The notes under the pieces: model-generated
The model's input: only the letters and a program-made list of their open reading frames with translations
Databases searched by the model: none
Told to the model about the DNA's origin: nothing
Source: Flavobacterium sp. I-STPP5a
GTDB lineage: Bacteria > Bacteroidota > Bacteroidia > Flavobacteriales > Flavobacteriaceae
Assembly (NCBI RefSeq): GCF_009764685.1
Contig: NZ_VHLM01000061.1
Span: forward strand, 1 to 64,000
DNA length: 64,000 nt
Reading direction: 5' to 3'
Position numbers and translations under genes: made by a program
Shown: positions 56,093 to 64,000 of the stretch, piece after piece
How positions within the stretch are numbered: the stretch's first letter is position 1
Layout: each line of letters begins with the position of its first letter

Positions 56093-56947
56093 ATGCAAAA
56101 AATTACAATATTAATTCACTGCCCAGATCAAAAAGCAATTATTGCCTCAGTTACTAACTATATTGCCGCCATTGATGGGAATATCGTTTATTTAGACCAG
56201 CATGTAGATGCTGATGAAGATGTTTTTTTTATGCGTATTGAATGTGAATTCAAAGCTGAAAATTGGAATCTAGAAGCTATAAAAGATGATTTTCAAACTG
56301 TTATAGCTACACCGTTCCAAATGTCATGGGAAATGCACCTGCAGACTGACAAACCTAAAATGGCTTTGTTTGTATCTAAATACGACCATTGCTTGTATGA
56401 TATTCTGGGGCGTTATCGAGCGGGCGAATTACCTCTTGAAATTGCAATAATTATTAGTAATCATAACGATTTAGAAGCAGTAGCGCATCAATTTGGAATT
56501 CCTTTTTATCATGTTCCTTTTACGAAAGAAATAAAAGATATAGGCGAAAAACAACAATTGGAATTACTCCTTCAAAACCAAATTGATTTTATTGTTTTGG
56601 CTCGCTACATGCAAATTATTACTCCAAATCTTATTGCACAATTTAAAAATCGGATCATCAACATTCATCATTCTTTTTTACCTGCTTTTCCGGGAGCTAA
56701 ACCGTATCACTCCGCTTTTAAACGAGGTGTAAAAATCATTGGCGCTACAAGTCATTATGTAACCGAAGAATTAGACGAAGGACCTATTATAGAACAAGAT
56801 ATAACGCGAGTTTCTCACAGTCACTCTATTGATGATTATATCATGAAAGGGCGCGATTTAGAACGAACGGTATTGGCAAGAGCCATAAAATTACACGCCG
56901 AACACAAAACAATGGTATATAATAACAAGACGATTGTGTTTTTATAA
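56093..56947 (+). CDS. purU: Formyltetrahydrofolate deformylase
   Basis: 284 residues. The N-terminal ACT domain (I-T-I-L-I-H-C-P-D-Q-K, about 1-85) is followed by a formyltransferase-type catalytic domain with N-I-H-H-S-F-L-P-A-F, G-A-K-P-Y-H and D-E-G-P-I-I-E-Q-D. It frees formate from 10-formyl-THF to balance one-carbon pools. Flanked by its own hairpins, so probably monocistronic. Confidence 0.95.
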   Translation: MQKITILIHCPDQKAIIASVTNYIAAIDGNIVYLDQHVDADEDVFFMRIECEFKAENWNLEAIKDDFQTVIATPFQMSWEMHLQTDKPKMALFVSKYDHCLYDILGRYRAGELPLEIAIIISNHNDLEAVAHQFGIPFYHVPFTKEIKDIGEKQQLELLLQNQIDFIVLARYMQIITPNLIAQFKNRIINIHHSFLPAFPGAKPYHSAFKRGVKIIGATSHYVTEELDEGPIIEQDITRVSHSHSIDDYIMKGRDLERTVLARAIKLHAEHKTMVYNNKTIVFL

Positions 56948-57137
56948 AAAAAGAAATAAAATGCTGATTTTCAAATTTTTATATTTTAATAAATCACAAT
57001 TTTGGATTGCCAAAATCTTAACTAAAGTCCAACAAACTAATAACAAAATCTTAACAACGAAACGTTGAGTTCTTCACGACCTTTGTAGTGTAATAAACTG
57101 GTTATTTATTATTTTGGTTTTGGTTAGTTAAAGAATT

Positions 57138-57166
57138 GCTCGTACGCTTGTACGGGCATTTTTTTT
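57138..57166 (+). terminator. Terminator between purU and the hydrolase
   Basis: GCTCGTAC and GTACGGGC (one U-G pair) with loop GCTT, followed by eight T on the plus strand. It is 190 bases beyond the purU stop, further than usual, so it may instead end a small transcript within 56948-57164. No gene was seen in that gap. Confidence 0.65.
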
Positions 57167-57950
57167 ACCTCTTATTTTTTAGGAAAGAAAGAACAGCTTC
57201 ATTAAAAATATTAGGTTGCTCCACGTTGACCACATGACCTGAATTTTCAACCACAAAAAGTTTTGAAGATTTGTAATGACTCTCTACCACTTTACGAACT
57301 GATGGTAAAAACATATAATCCTCCTCACCCATTACATATAAAGTAGGGATATTCAATTCAACTTGACGAAACCATTTAAGAACCGGATTGATTTCGGCTG
57401 TAAGCTTGAACCATTTAATGAATTCTTTTTGGTACAACTTTTTAGCTTCGTTGATGAACAGTAAGCGAGATTGTTTGTGACTTTTCTTTGGCATGATTAC
57501 AAATGCAAAGAACTTGTATAAAACCAAATAAGGCAACACATATTTAAACATATTTCCCAAGCGCATTAATACTTGCGAGCGAAAATTCATTTTGAGAATG
57601 GCACCACCCAAAATCATGCTTTGTACCCGTTCTGGATACATTTCAGCCAATTGCCTGATTAAAATTGTTCCCAATGAAATGCCTACAAAATGAGATTTTT
57701 TAATGTGCAAATGATCTAAGACTTCGAGAATATCATTGGCCAAAGCCGAAAAAGTATATTTTTGTTTGAAAGCGCTTTTTAGAGTCGTTTTTGACTCACC
57801 ATGACCTCGCAAATCGAGTAGCAAAACGTTGTATTGTTTTTTAAAATCTCGAATTTGTTTGAACCAAATAGACGAACTTCCTCCTGCTCCGTGGACAAAA
57901 GTAACCCACTGATCAGTATTTTTATTCTCGTAAATGGTGTAATTGATCAC
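57165..57950 (-). CDS. Alpha/beta hydrolase
   Basis: 261 residues, no signal peptide. Oxyanion motif F-V-H-G-A-G-G, L-D-L-R-G-H-G-E-S, nucleophile Ser92 in G-I-S-L-G, acid in M-G-E-E-D-Y-M-F, and catalytic His in S-G-H-V-V-N-V-E-Q-P. All three catalytic residues are in place. The cap domain (about 125-190) is rich in Lys, Phe and Leu. Substrate unknown. Confidence 0.9.
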   Translation of the reverse strand: MINYTIYENKNTDQWVTFVHGAGGSSSIWFKQIRDFKKQYNVLLLDLRGHGESKTTLKSAFKQKYTFSALANDILEVLDHLHIKKSHFVGISLGTILIRQLAEMYPERVQSMILGGAILKMNFRSQVLMRLGNMFKYVLPYLVLYKFFAFVIMPKKSHKQSRLLFINEAKKLYQKEFIKWFKLTAEINPVLKWFRQVELNIPTLYVMGEEDYMFLPSVRKVVESHYKSSKLFVVENSGHVVNVEQPNIFNEAVLSFLKNKR

Positions 57951-58052
57951 GTATTTTTTTTTGTAAAAATAGAACTTTAATTTAAAATTTCAACACTGTT
58001 TGCTTCTAACCTGATTAATATTGCTCAGAAAAAATCAATATTGAGCTAATGC

Positions 58053-58856
58053 CTATACTGTTGCTATTGAATTATGGATTTTTTTGAAATAATCAAAAGC
58101 TTTAACTAATCTGCTCCCATGCCAAGAAAACATTTCGCCATCCACAAAAATTGTTTTGCCGTGATGGGTGTGAATTCCTATTTCAAAAGCATGCTCCTCT
58201 GTAAAAGGAAACGGCTCTGATGACAGAAAAACAAGTTGAGGATCACCCTCAGAACGTATTTTTGTAATATCCACTTCGGGGTATCGCTCTTTATTTGCGT
58301 ATATATTTTCAAAGTGATTTAATTGTAATAATTCATCAATAAAAGTCCCTGAACCAGCTACCATATACGGGTTTTTCCAAATAAAATAGGCAACTTTTAA
58401 AACAGGTTTATCAGCTATGAATTTTTTAAAATCGCTCCAGGCAAAAGTCAACTTGTCACTCCATTTTTGAGATTCGGTACGGCAGTTAAACAGCTGTCCA
58501 AAATCTTTAATCATTTGGATATTGTCTTCAATGGTAATGATATCTGTCACCCAAACGGGAGCAATTTTTTGCAATTCGGCAACTATTTCCTGAGTGTTTT
58601 CCTCTTTATTGCAAATGATAATATCTGGTTCCAGCAATCGGATTTTTTCATAATGCACTTTTTTAGTACCTCCTACTGTTTTCTTAGTCGATTTGAAATG
58701 ATAGGGATGCACACAAAACTTTGTAATACCGACAATTTTCTCCTCGAGTCCCAGATCATACAACAACTCTGTTTGTGATGGAACTAGTGAAACAATGCGT
58801 TTTGGAGCTGACTCAAACGTATGGGAACGACCAAGTTGGTCAATGTATGTTTTCAT
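58053..58856 (-). CDS. Helical-backbone metal receptor, BtuF-like, without signal peptide
   Basis: 267 residues in the fold of periplasmic B12/siderophore-binding proteins: K-R-I-V-S-L-V-P-S-Q-T-E-L-L-Y-D-L-G, V-G-G-T-K-K-V, L-E-P-D-I-I-I and F-V-D-G-E-M-F-S-W-H-G-S-R. The N-terminus (MKTYIDQLGRSH) has no signal peptide or lipobox, and no longer start is available, so it would stay in the cytoplasm. It may serve as a cytosolic corrinoid or metal binder rather than an ABC-transporter partner. No permease gene is adjacent. Confidence 0.82.
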   Translation of the reverse strand: MKTYIDQLGRSHTFESAPKRIVSLVPSQTELLYDLGLEEKIVGITKFCVHPYHFKSTKKTVGGTKKVHYEKIRLLEPDIIICNKEENTQEIVAELQKIAPVWVTDIITIEDNIQMIKDFGQLFNCRTESQKWSDKLTFAWSDFKKFIADKPVLKVAYFIWKNPYMVAGSGTFIDELLQLNHFENIYANKERYPEVDITKIRSEGDPQLVFLSSEPFPFTEEHAFEIGIHTHHGKTIFVDGEMFSWHGSRLVKAFDYFKKIHNSIATV

Positions 58857-58904
58857 GAATAGTTTCGTAAATGAAATGAAATAAAAAGCCGATAAAATTG
58901 ATCT

Positions 58905-59726
58905 TTAAAACGTTACATCAAGAATTTCATTCATCTCTTGTTGCATTTTTAAAGCTTCTTCGCGTGCTTTTAGGGCAAAATCAGTTCCGTTTGAAGCATA
59001 AATAATCCCTCGAGAAGAGTTAATGAGTAGTCCAATGGAGTCATTCATTCCGTATTTGCATACCTCTGATAAGCTTCCGCCCTGCGCACCAACTCCAGGA
59101 ACGAGTAAAAAACTATCCGGCACAATCTTTCTAACTTCAGTAAAATATTCGGCTTTAGTAGCGCCTACCACATACATTAAATTAGAACTGTTTTTCCAAG
59201 TTTTTGAAGTTTCCAGTACCTGCTTGTACAATTCTTGCTGGTTTGTTTGTAAGGTTTGAAAATCAAATGCTCCCTCATTTGAAGTAAGTGCTAACATTAT
59301 AGTATGCTTATTCTCAAAAGCTAGAAAAGGTTCTACAGAATCTTTCCCCATATACGGCGCAACGGTTACACTATCAAATTTTAAGTCTTGAAAGAAAGCC
59401 TTGGCATACATAGAAGAGGTGTTTCCTATATCGCCACGTTTTGCATCGGCAATTGTAAAAATATCGGGATAATTTTCATTGATGTATTCAATCGTTTTTT
59501 GTAATGAAGTCCAACCCTTTAAACCATAAGCCTCATAAAAAGCTGTATTTGGCTTATAAGACACTACTAAATCATGAGTTGCATCAATAATGGCTTTGTT
59601 GAACTCAAAAATAGGATCTTCAAGAGTAAGTAAATGTTTTGGAATTTTATCTAAATCTACATCAAGTCCTACGCAAAGGAATGATTTTTTTATTCTAATT
59701 TGATCAATTAACTGTTGTGTTGTCAT
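58905..59726 (-). CDS. pyrF: Orotidine 5'-phosphate decarboxylase
   Basis: 273 residues from ATG 59726 ([10 protein letters not shown]). The in-frame ATG at 59765 lies upstream of the promoter -7 box. Long-form enzyme with catalytic D-A-K-R-G-D (Asp94, Lys96, Asp99) and phosphate-binding P-G-V-G-A-Q-G-G. It makes UMP from OMP in pyrimidine synthesis. Confidence 0.95.
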   Translation of the reverse strand: MTTQQLIDQIRIKKSFLCVGLDVDLDKIPKHLLTLEDPIFEFNKAIIDATHDLVVSYKPNTAFYEAYGLKGWTSLQKTIEYINENYPDIFTIADAKRGDIGNTSSMYAKAFFQDLKFDSVTVAPYMGKDSVEPFLAFENKHTIMLALTSNEGAFDFQTLQTNQQELYKQVLETSKTWKNSSNLMYVVGATKAEYFTEVRKIVPDSFLLVPGVGAQGGSLSEVCKYGMNDSIGLLINSSRGIIYASNGTDFALKAREEALKMQQEMNEILDVTF

Positions 59727-59744
59727 ATGGTTGTAGTTGTGTGG

Positions 59745-59752
59745 CAAAATTA
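59745..59752 (-). promoter_or_regulatory. -7 box of pyrF
   Basis: Minus-strand TAATTTTG, perfect TAnnTTTG, 18 bases before ATG 59726. It fixes the start choice. Confidence 0.6.
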
Positions 59753-59765
59753 CAAACATATCCAT

Positions 59766-60223
59766 AAAATAATGCCATACCTTCTAATAAAAAATACATT
59801 TAAAATTTTTGAATGTACTATGTAGATTGCGGTTCAATGAATGAACAATTTCTCAAAAAAGTTGCAAGTATACCGCTAAAACAAAACTCAAATTACTATT
59901 TAAAGCCCCTTATTTGATATGTGTAAAACGGGGAAAAAATCTAAAAACATTAATAACTGTGCTACTGTCACAGTATAATAAGCTTATATCTTACAAAATA
60001 AAAACCAAATTTAACTACTGTTTACTCAAAAAATAAAATTAAAACAGAAGACATTCATCTTTAAAAGTTATTACAATAAATTAAAAAACAATGGATTAGA
60101 CCATACAAAAGATTAAAAATAAAATAAATGAATTTAAAAAAATTAACAATGAAAAAATCGTAAAACCCTCGGATTATAAAAACAAATGTTGCTTTTCATA
60201 TCTTTACTATAAATTGACCGTTT
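59766..60223. other. Non-coding gap between divergent pyrF and the AraC-type gene
   Basis: 458 bases, very AT-rich. No gene, no strong hairpin and no repeat were seen. A near-consensus box TATCTTTA lies shortly before the AraC-type ATG. Confidence 0.5.
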
Positions 60224-60784
60224 ATGAAAATACATTTGAAGTTTGATTACACACAATTAACAAAGAAAATCATTCAAGAAAAACTCACTGATTTAGGCTT
60301 CAAATTCAACATCGTAGGTTTTGGAGAATTTAATTTTTTAGAAAAAGTTCCTTCGGCAAAAATAGAAGAACTTAATGCCATTTTCAAGGAATACGGTATT
60401 GATATTGTAGAAAATCAAAAAAGTGTACTAGTACAAAAGATAAAAGATACTATAGTAGAAATGGTTCATACAGACAAGCCTTTAAATATTAAAAGCTCGG
60501 TTTATATTGCTGATAAATTAAATTTGAGTTATGCTTATTTATCGAATGTTTTTTCTGAGGTAACTTACACCTCTATTGAAAACTTTATCATTATTCAAAA
60601 GATTGAGTTAGCTAAGCAACTAATGATTAATACGCCACTAAATTTAACCGAAATTTCCATACAACTAAACTATTCAAGTGTAGCTCATTTAAGCACACAA
60701 TTCAAGCATACAACTGGAATGACTCCATCGGCATTTCAAAAAATTATTCAAAAACGAAGAGAAGTAGCCCAAAAGAATAACTAA
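60224..60784 (+). CDS. AraC-family regulator with a small N-terminal alpha/beta domain
   Basis: 186 residues. The C-terminal AraC DNA-binding domain (about 85-180) has both helix-turn-helix units: L-N-L-S-Y-A-Y-L-S-N-V-F and I-S-I-Q-L-N-Y-S-S-V-A-H-L-S-T-Q-F, with T-G-M-T-P-S-A-F. The first 80 residues form a compact alpha/beta unit without metal-binding Cys, similar to an HMA-like fold (lacking C-x-x-C). It is followed by the response regulator after 12 bases, in one operon. Confidence 0.87.
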   Translation: MKIHLKFDYTQLTKKIIQEKLTDLGFKFNIVGFGEFNFLEKVPSAKIEELNAIFKEYGIDIVENQKSVLVQKIKDTIVEMVHTDKPLNIKSSVYIADKLNLSYAYLSNVFSEVTYTSIENFIIIQKIELAKQLMINTPLNLTEISIQLNYSSVAHLSTQFKHTTGMTPSAFQKIIQKRREVAQKNN

Positions 60785-60796
60785 ATAAACGTTAAC

Positions 60797-61243
60797 ATGA
60801 ACACCGATTTTATAAATATTTGCCTTGCTGATGATGATGAGGACGATAGATTATTTTTTACAGATGCTTTTGATGAATTAAAAATTAACACTAAAGTTAA
60901 CACCTTTAACGATGGGGTTGAGTTGATGAATTTTTTAAACCATCCCGATTCTATATTACCTAATGTTTTGTTTCTTGATTTGAACATGCCCAAAAAAAAT
61001 GGACAAGAATGTTTGCTAGAAATAAAAAAAGAAGAAAAATTCAACGATATAGCTGTTGCCATATATTCAACGTCATCCTCAGAGGAAGACATTGAAAAGA
61101 CCTTTGTAAATGGGGCAAATATTTACATCAAAAAACCAAATGATTTTGAACACCTAAAAAAAATATTATCAGAGGTGGTCACTCTTAACTGGCAGTACCA
61201 TACTTCGGGTTTAAATAAAGATAATTTTTTAATGAGAATGTAG
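60797..61243 (+). CDS. Single-domain response regulator
   Basis: 148 residues: an acidic pocket (A-D-D-D-E-D-D), phospho-acceptor Asp61 in L-F-L-D-L-N-M-P-K-K-N-G, the switch Ser/Thr in Y-S-T-S-S-S, and Lys in Y-I-K-K-P. No output domain, as in phosphorelay intermediates or protein-interaction regulators. The kinase gene starts one base after the stop, so it is very likely its partner. Confidence 0.93.
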   Translation: MNTDFINICLADDDEDDRLFFTDAFDELKINTKVNTFNDGVELMNFLNHPDSILPNVLFLDLNMPKKNGQECLLEIKKEEKFNDIAVAIYSTSSSEEDIEKTFVNGANIYIKKPNDFEHLKKILSEVVTLNWQYHTSGLNKDNFLMRM

Positions 61244-61244
61244 T

Positions 61245-63041
61245 ATGATGTTTTTACAGTTTCATAAATCGCCTCTTTTCCTCAAAATAATTTTTATTAT
61301 TTCAATTGCAATCATATTCTTTATAGGAGGAATTACTTTTAAACACATAACCGTTTTAAAAAAATCATCTGACTTTGTAAGTAAAAGCCACGAGGTAAAT
61401 ACTGAACTAGAACGTTTAGTTTCATTTGTAAAAGATGCTGAAACAGGACAAAGAGGCTTTTTACTTACTAAAGATAAAAATTTCTTAGAGCCGTATTTAA
61501 AGTCAAAAATATTAGTCAAAAAATCCTTCAATAAAATATCTCAACTAACCCAAAATAGCAGAACACAACAAGCAAACCTTAAAAAACTTCTTTTCTACAT
61601 CAATAAAAGGCAGAATTATTTATCTAAATCAATTTATTTGACAAAAGATAAAAATTATAACAAAAATGAACTTGCAAAAAATTTAAGCATTGGTAGGAAA
61701 ACTATGGATTCTATTCGCTCCAAAATAGAAGACATGATGATTACTGAAAAAATATTGTTAATCAACAGGCAACAAGAGTATATTTCGACCATGAATTATA
61801 CCCCTTTGTTAATTTATTTAACCCTTATTATAACTCTTGTGTTAATTACCTTTGCTTTTTTAAAAATGAATGGGGATCTAGTTCTGTTAAAAAAAACAAT
61901 CAATACATTAACGGTTGCTAATGAAGCTAGTAATTTAGCTGAAATTGTAGGTGATTTTGGTAGCTGGCAATTTAACCTTGAAACAGAAACTTTTACTTTT
62001 TCGGATAATGAATATCGTTTATTGGGCTGCGAACCGCAATCATTTACCGCAAGTGCCGAGGCCTTTTTTCAATTCATTCATCCCGATGATTTACAACATG
62101 TTAAAGACAACTCTGTTAATGTTCAATCTGAAGTTGATCTACCTCCATTTACGTATAGGATTATTAGAAAAGATGGCCAAATTAGATATTTTAGAGCATT
62201 AGCTAGGGTTGTTACCGTATCATCTGGCGAACGAACTCAAATAGGAACTACTAGTGATGTTACCAGTGAAGTTCAAGCCAAACAATTGATGGAGCAACGC
62301 AACAGAGATTTAGAAAGTAATAACAAAGAACTTATGGCTTTTAATTACATTGCTAGTCATGATTTACAAGAACCGTTACGAAAAATAGAAACCTTTTTAT
62401 CTCGATTAGTAAGTAAAGATTATCAAAATTTATCGCTGTCAGGGCAACAATATGTAACTAGTATACAGTCGTCTGCAAAGAGAATGCGTGTTCTTATAGA
62501 TGACTTATTACAGTTTTCTAGAACAAATAAGGCCGAAAAAATATTTGAAAAAACAGATTTAAATACAGTCCTTTCTCATGTTTTACAAGAGCTAGCACCA
62601 ACTATAGAAGAAAAAAAAGCTAACATAACAAGCGAAGAACTACCTGTATTTGATGCTATTCCTTTTCAAATACAACAATTATTCACTAATCTCATTGGCA
62701 ATTCTCTAAAATATAGTAAAGAAAACACTGCCGTTGAAATAAAAATAACCGCTACTACTTGTACTGTAGAGAATGAAGAAAATCTTCCTGATACCGTAAC
62801 GGGAACAGATTGGTATTATAAAATAAAAATTCATGATAACGGAATAGGTTTTGAACAAGAATATGCTAATAAAATTTTCATACTCTTTAACAGGTTACAT
62901 AATAAAAATGAATATGCTGGAACAGGAATTGGTTTAGCAATCTGTAAAAAAATTATTGAAAACCATCAGGGTTTCATTACCGCAAATGCAACTTTAAATG
63001 AAGGAGCTACCTTTACGCTCTATTTTCCTATTTTATCATAA
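61245..63041 (+). CDS. CHASE3-PAS sensor histidine kinase
   Basis: 598 residues. TM1 is about 12-31, a CHASE3 periplasmic sensor about 40-170 (D-A-E-T-G-Q-R-G-F-L-L-T is diagnostic), TM2 about 187-206, and PAS about 230-345. HisKA has phospho-His372 in A-S-H-D-L-Q-E-P-L-R-K. The ATPase has N-L-I-G-N-S-L-K-Y, D-N-G-I-G-F and G-T-G-I-G-L-A-I-C-K-K. Complete and probably active. It closes the AraC-regulator/response-regulator/kinase operon. The sensed signal is unknown. Confidence 0.94.
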   Translation: MMFLQFHKSPLFLKIIFIISIAIIFFIGGITFKHITVLKKSSDFVSKSHEVNTELERLVSFVKDAETGQRGFLLTKDKNFLEPYLKSKILVKKSFNKISQLTQNSRTQQANLKKLLFYINKRQNYLSKSIYLTKDKNYNKNELAKNLSIGRKTMDSIRSKIEDMMITEKILLINRQQEYISTMNYTPLLIYLTLIITLVLITFAFLKMNGDLVLLKKTINTLTVANEASNLAEIVGDFGSWQFNLETETFTFSDNEYRLLGCEPQSFTASAEAFFQFIHPDDLQHVKDNSVNVQSEVDLPPFTYRIIRKDGQIRYFRALARVVTVSSGERTQIGTTSDVTSEVQAKQLMEQRNRDLESNNKELMAFNYIASHDLQEPLRKIETFLSRLVSKDYQNLSLSGQQYVTSIQSSAKRMRVLIDDLLQFSRTNKAEKIFEKTDLNTVLSHVLQELAPTIEEKKANITSEELPVFDAIPFQIQQLFTNLIGNSLKYSKENTAVEIKITATTCTVENEENLPDTVTGTDWYYKIKIHDNGIGFEQEYANKIFILFNRLHNKNEYAGTGIGLAICKKIIENHQGFITANATLNEGATFTLYFPILS

Positions 63042-63066
63042 CCAAAGTCTAAAAATAATGTAAAAT

Positions 63067-63097
63067 AAGGTCGCTTTTTAGGAAACGACCTTTTTTT
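63067..63097 (+). terminator. Terminator after the kinase operon
   Basis: AAGGTCG and CGACCTT around an 12-base loop that can pair further (TTT/AAA), then seven T. Confidence 0.85.
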
Positions 63098-63291
63098 ATG
63101 CCATCCCATTTTTGTTATTGTTTGATTCTAAAATAAAATTCTCCTACCTCTCTTTTATATCTCATATTATATAATTACACTGTTTTTAAGTATTAGACAT
63201 TAAAATTCTATAACAATTCTATAAAGTAATGTAACACCATTTGAAACAAGAGGTTGCATCTTTGCAAATATTAAGAGCCTACAAATAAGCA

Positions 63292-63453
63292 ATTAATAAA
63301 AAAAACGATCCTGAAAAGGTCTTATCTATAGTTGCCCTATTATTTGTGGTACTATGGACTTTAGGTTTTTTCGTATATAATATAGGCAGTATGATTCATT
63401 TTTTATTGAGTATTACTGTGATCGCAATATTATTACAAGTTATTAAAGGATAA
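63292..63453 (+). CDS. Small two-helix membrane protein (lmo0937-like) with no ordinary start codon
   Basis: The frame is open from 63289 to 63453 and reads K-K-N-D-P-E-K-V-L-S-I-V-A-L-L-F, then a short loop, then MIHFLLSITVIAILLQVIKG. That is two helices with the F-F-V-Y-N-I-G-S-M-I-H-F-L-L block typical of lmo0937-type stress membrane proteins. It has no ATG, GTG or TTG before the first helix. ATT 63292 is the nearest plausible codon. It may start at a rare codon, or be a pseudogene. The stress-type YtxH gene follows 23 bases later. Confidence 0.45.
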   Translation: MNKKNDPEKVLSIVALLFVVLWTLGFFVYNIGSMIHFLLSITVIAILLQVIKG

Positions 63454-63476
63454 TATAAATTAAAAAAAATACCATC

Positions 63477-63770
63477 ATGAAAAATAGTGACGTAGCATTA
63501 GGAATACTAGCTGGATTAGCTGTTGGAACCGTATTAGGTGTATTATTTGCACCTGCAAAAGGAAGCGAAACCAGAAAAAAAATAGCAGAAAAAGGAAGTG
63601 ATCTCAAAAATTTGATTACCGATTCTTCCAGCCAATTGGAGGAAAAATTAACACAAACCATGGAGTCCTTAAAACCCGAAACTCAAAATGTATGGGATGG
63701 ATTGCTACAAAATAATAATGATGAAAAGCCAAATTTTGATCACTTAGTTGAAATAAACAGAGTCAAATAA
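63477..63770 (+). CDS. YtxH-domain protein
   Basis: 97 residues. One N-terminal membrane helix (ALGILAGLAVGTVLGVLFAP) is followed by the YtxH continuation A-K-G-S-E-T-R-K-K-I-A and an amphipathic helical tail. These proteins are induced by general or envelope stress in many bacteria, and the function is undefined. Likely co-transcribed with the small membrane protein upstream. Confidence 0.88.
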   Translation: MKNSDVALGILAGLAVGTVLGVLFAPAKGSETRKKIAEKGSDLKNLITDSSSQLEEKLTQTMESLKPETQNVWDGLLQNNNDEKPNFDHLVEINRVK

Positions 63771-63789
63771 ATTTAATTTCCAGATAGAG

Positions 63790-63822
63790 TCACACTGTTG
63801 TAAAGCAGTGTGATTCTTTTAT
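63790..63822 (+). terminator. Terminator after the YtxH gene
   Basis: TCACACTG pairs with CAGTGTGA around an 8-base loop, followed by TTCTTTT. Confidence 0.8.
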
Positions 63823-63950
63823 TTAAACTACAATGTTATATAAAAGAACTAAAACATTGATACAATAAAAAAACACTACCTACCCTCTATAAATAATACA
63901 TTATTTTGCACCGTGAGGTAACATAAAATTACGATTTAACAATACCACAA

Positions 63951-64000
63951 TGAGAAATTTTAAAAAACACTTATACCTATTAGTTATCTTAATAATTAGT
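63951..64000 (+). CDS. Start of a gene cut by the window end
   Basis: ATG at 63951 opens a frame reading MRNFKKHLYLLVILIIS, a positively charged start followed by a hydrophobic segment. It is a signal peptide or membrane anchor, and the rest is outside. The 60-base sequence before it is AT-rich with a near -7 box (TTATTTTG, ending at 63909). Confidence 0.5.

Noticed and set aside
1..64000. CRISPR array, tRNA or rRNA genes
   Set aside because: No regularly spaced direct repeats, and no cloverleaf or rRNA-like conserved blocks were noticed on reading. A tRNA scan would be decisive.

Overview
The window comes from a member of the Flavobacteriia, most likely Flavobacterium or a close relative. 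The DNA is very AT-rich. Promoters carry the Bacteroidetes -7 box TAnnTTTG. The gene content is typical of the group: SusC/SusD outer-membrane import proteins with a FecI-type sigma factor and FecR, gliding lipoprotein GldI, bacillithiol synthesis (BshC), type III glutamine synthetase, the small protein DUF4295 beside bL33, and one copy of an intergenic structured element that I associate from memory with the flavo-1 RNA motif. No rRNA, tRNA or CRISPR array was seen.

Layout. 0-2 kb is a graveyard of mobile DNA: an IS4-type transposase cut by the window edge, a second IS4-type transposase killed by four in-frame stops, and debris resembling a tyrosine integrase. 2.2-12.4 kb is an import locus: sigma factor, FecR anti-sigma, SusC with a signalling STN domain, SusD, a HExxH zinc metallohydrolase lipoprotein, a DUF4302 lipoprotein and a small secreted protein. 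It should bind a polymer at the cell surface, cleave it and import it, with substrate-induced transcription. 12.7-31 kb is mostly core: bshC, an acyltransferase-like membrane protein, ndk, dciA-like, ftsY, bL33/bL28, cinA, an Hpt protein, a 2-oxoacid dehydrogenase E2, a glycosyltransferase, a second ECF sigma factor with a membrane partner, and thrS-infC-rpmI-rplT.

31-43 kb holds a CLC transporter with the signature of fluoride/proton antiporters, nrnA, gldI followed by two tandem cyclophilin-FKBP fusions, an M16 peptidase and purM. 42.7-44.4 kb is a second scar: an OmpA-domain fragment abutting a serine-hydrolase fragment, an IS1595-type relic, and an AT-rich polysaccharide deacetylase. 44.6-48 kb carries two unrelated glutamine synthetases (type III and type II) divergently arranged. 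48-60 kb holds TerC, DUF1543, an esterase, the fused B12-dependent mutase IcmF, the structured RNA element, purU, hydrolases, a metal-receptor-like protein and pyrF. 60-64 kb holds an AraC-type regulator, response regulator and CHASE3 histidine kinase in one operon, then small stress-type membrane proteins.

Several starts were moved downstream of the longest reading frame because a -7 promoter box lies inside the upstream extension (terC, pyrF, the exonuclease), or because the family N-terminus or a signal peptide begins there. infC has no ATG, GTG or TTG available and must start at a rare codon. I found no clearly new multi-gene system. The best leads are the metallohydrolase-linked Sus locus, the infC start, the flavo-1-like element, the CLC-F call, and two genes whose -7 box sits only four bases from the ATG.
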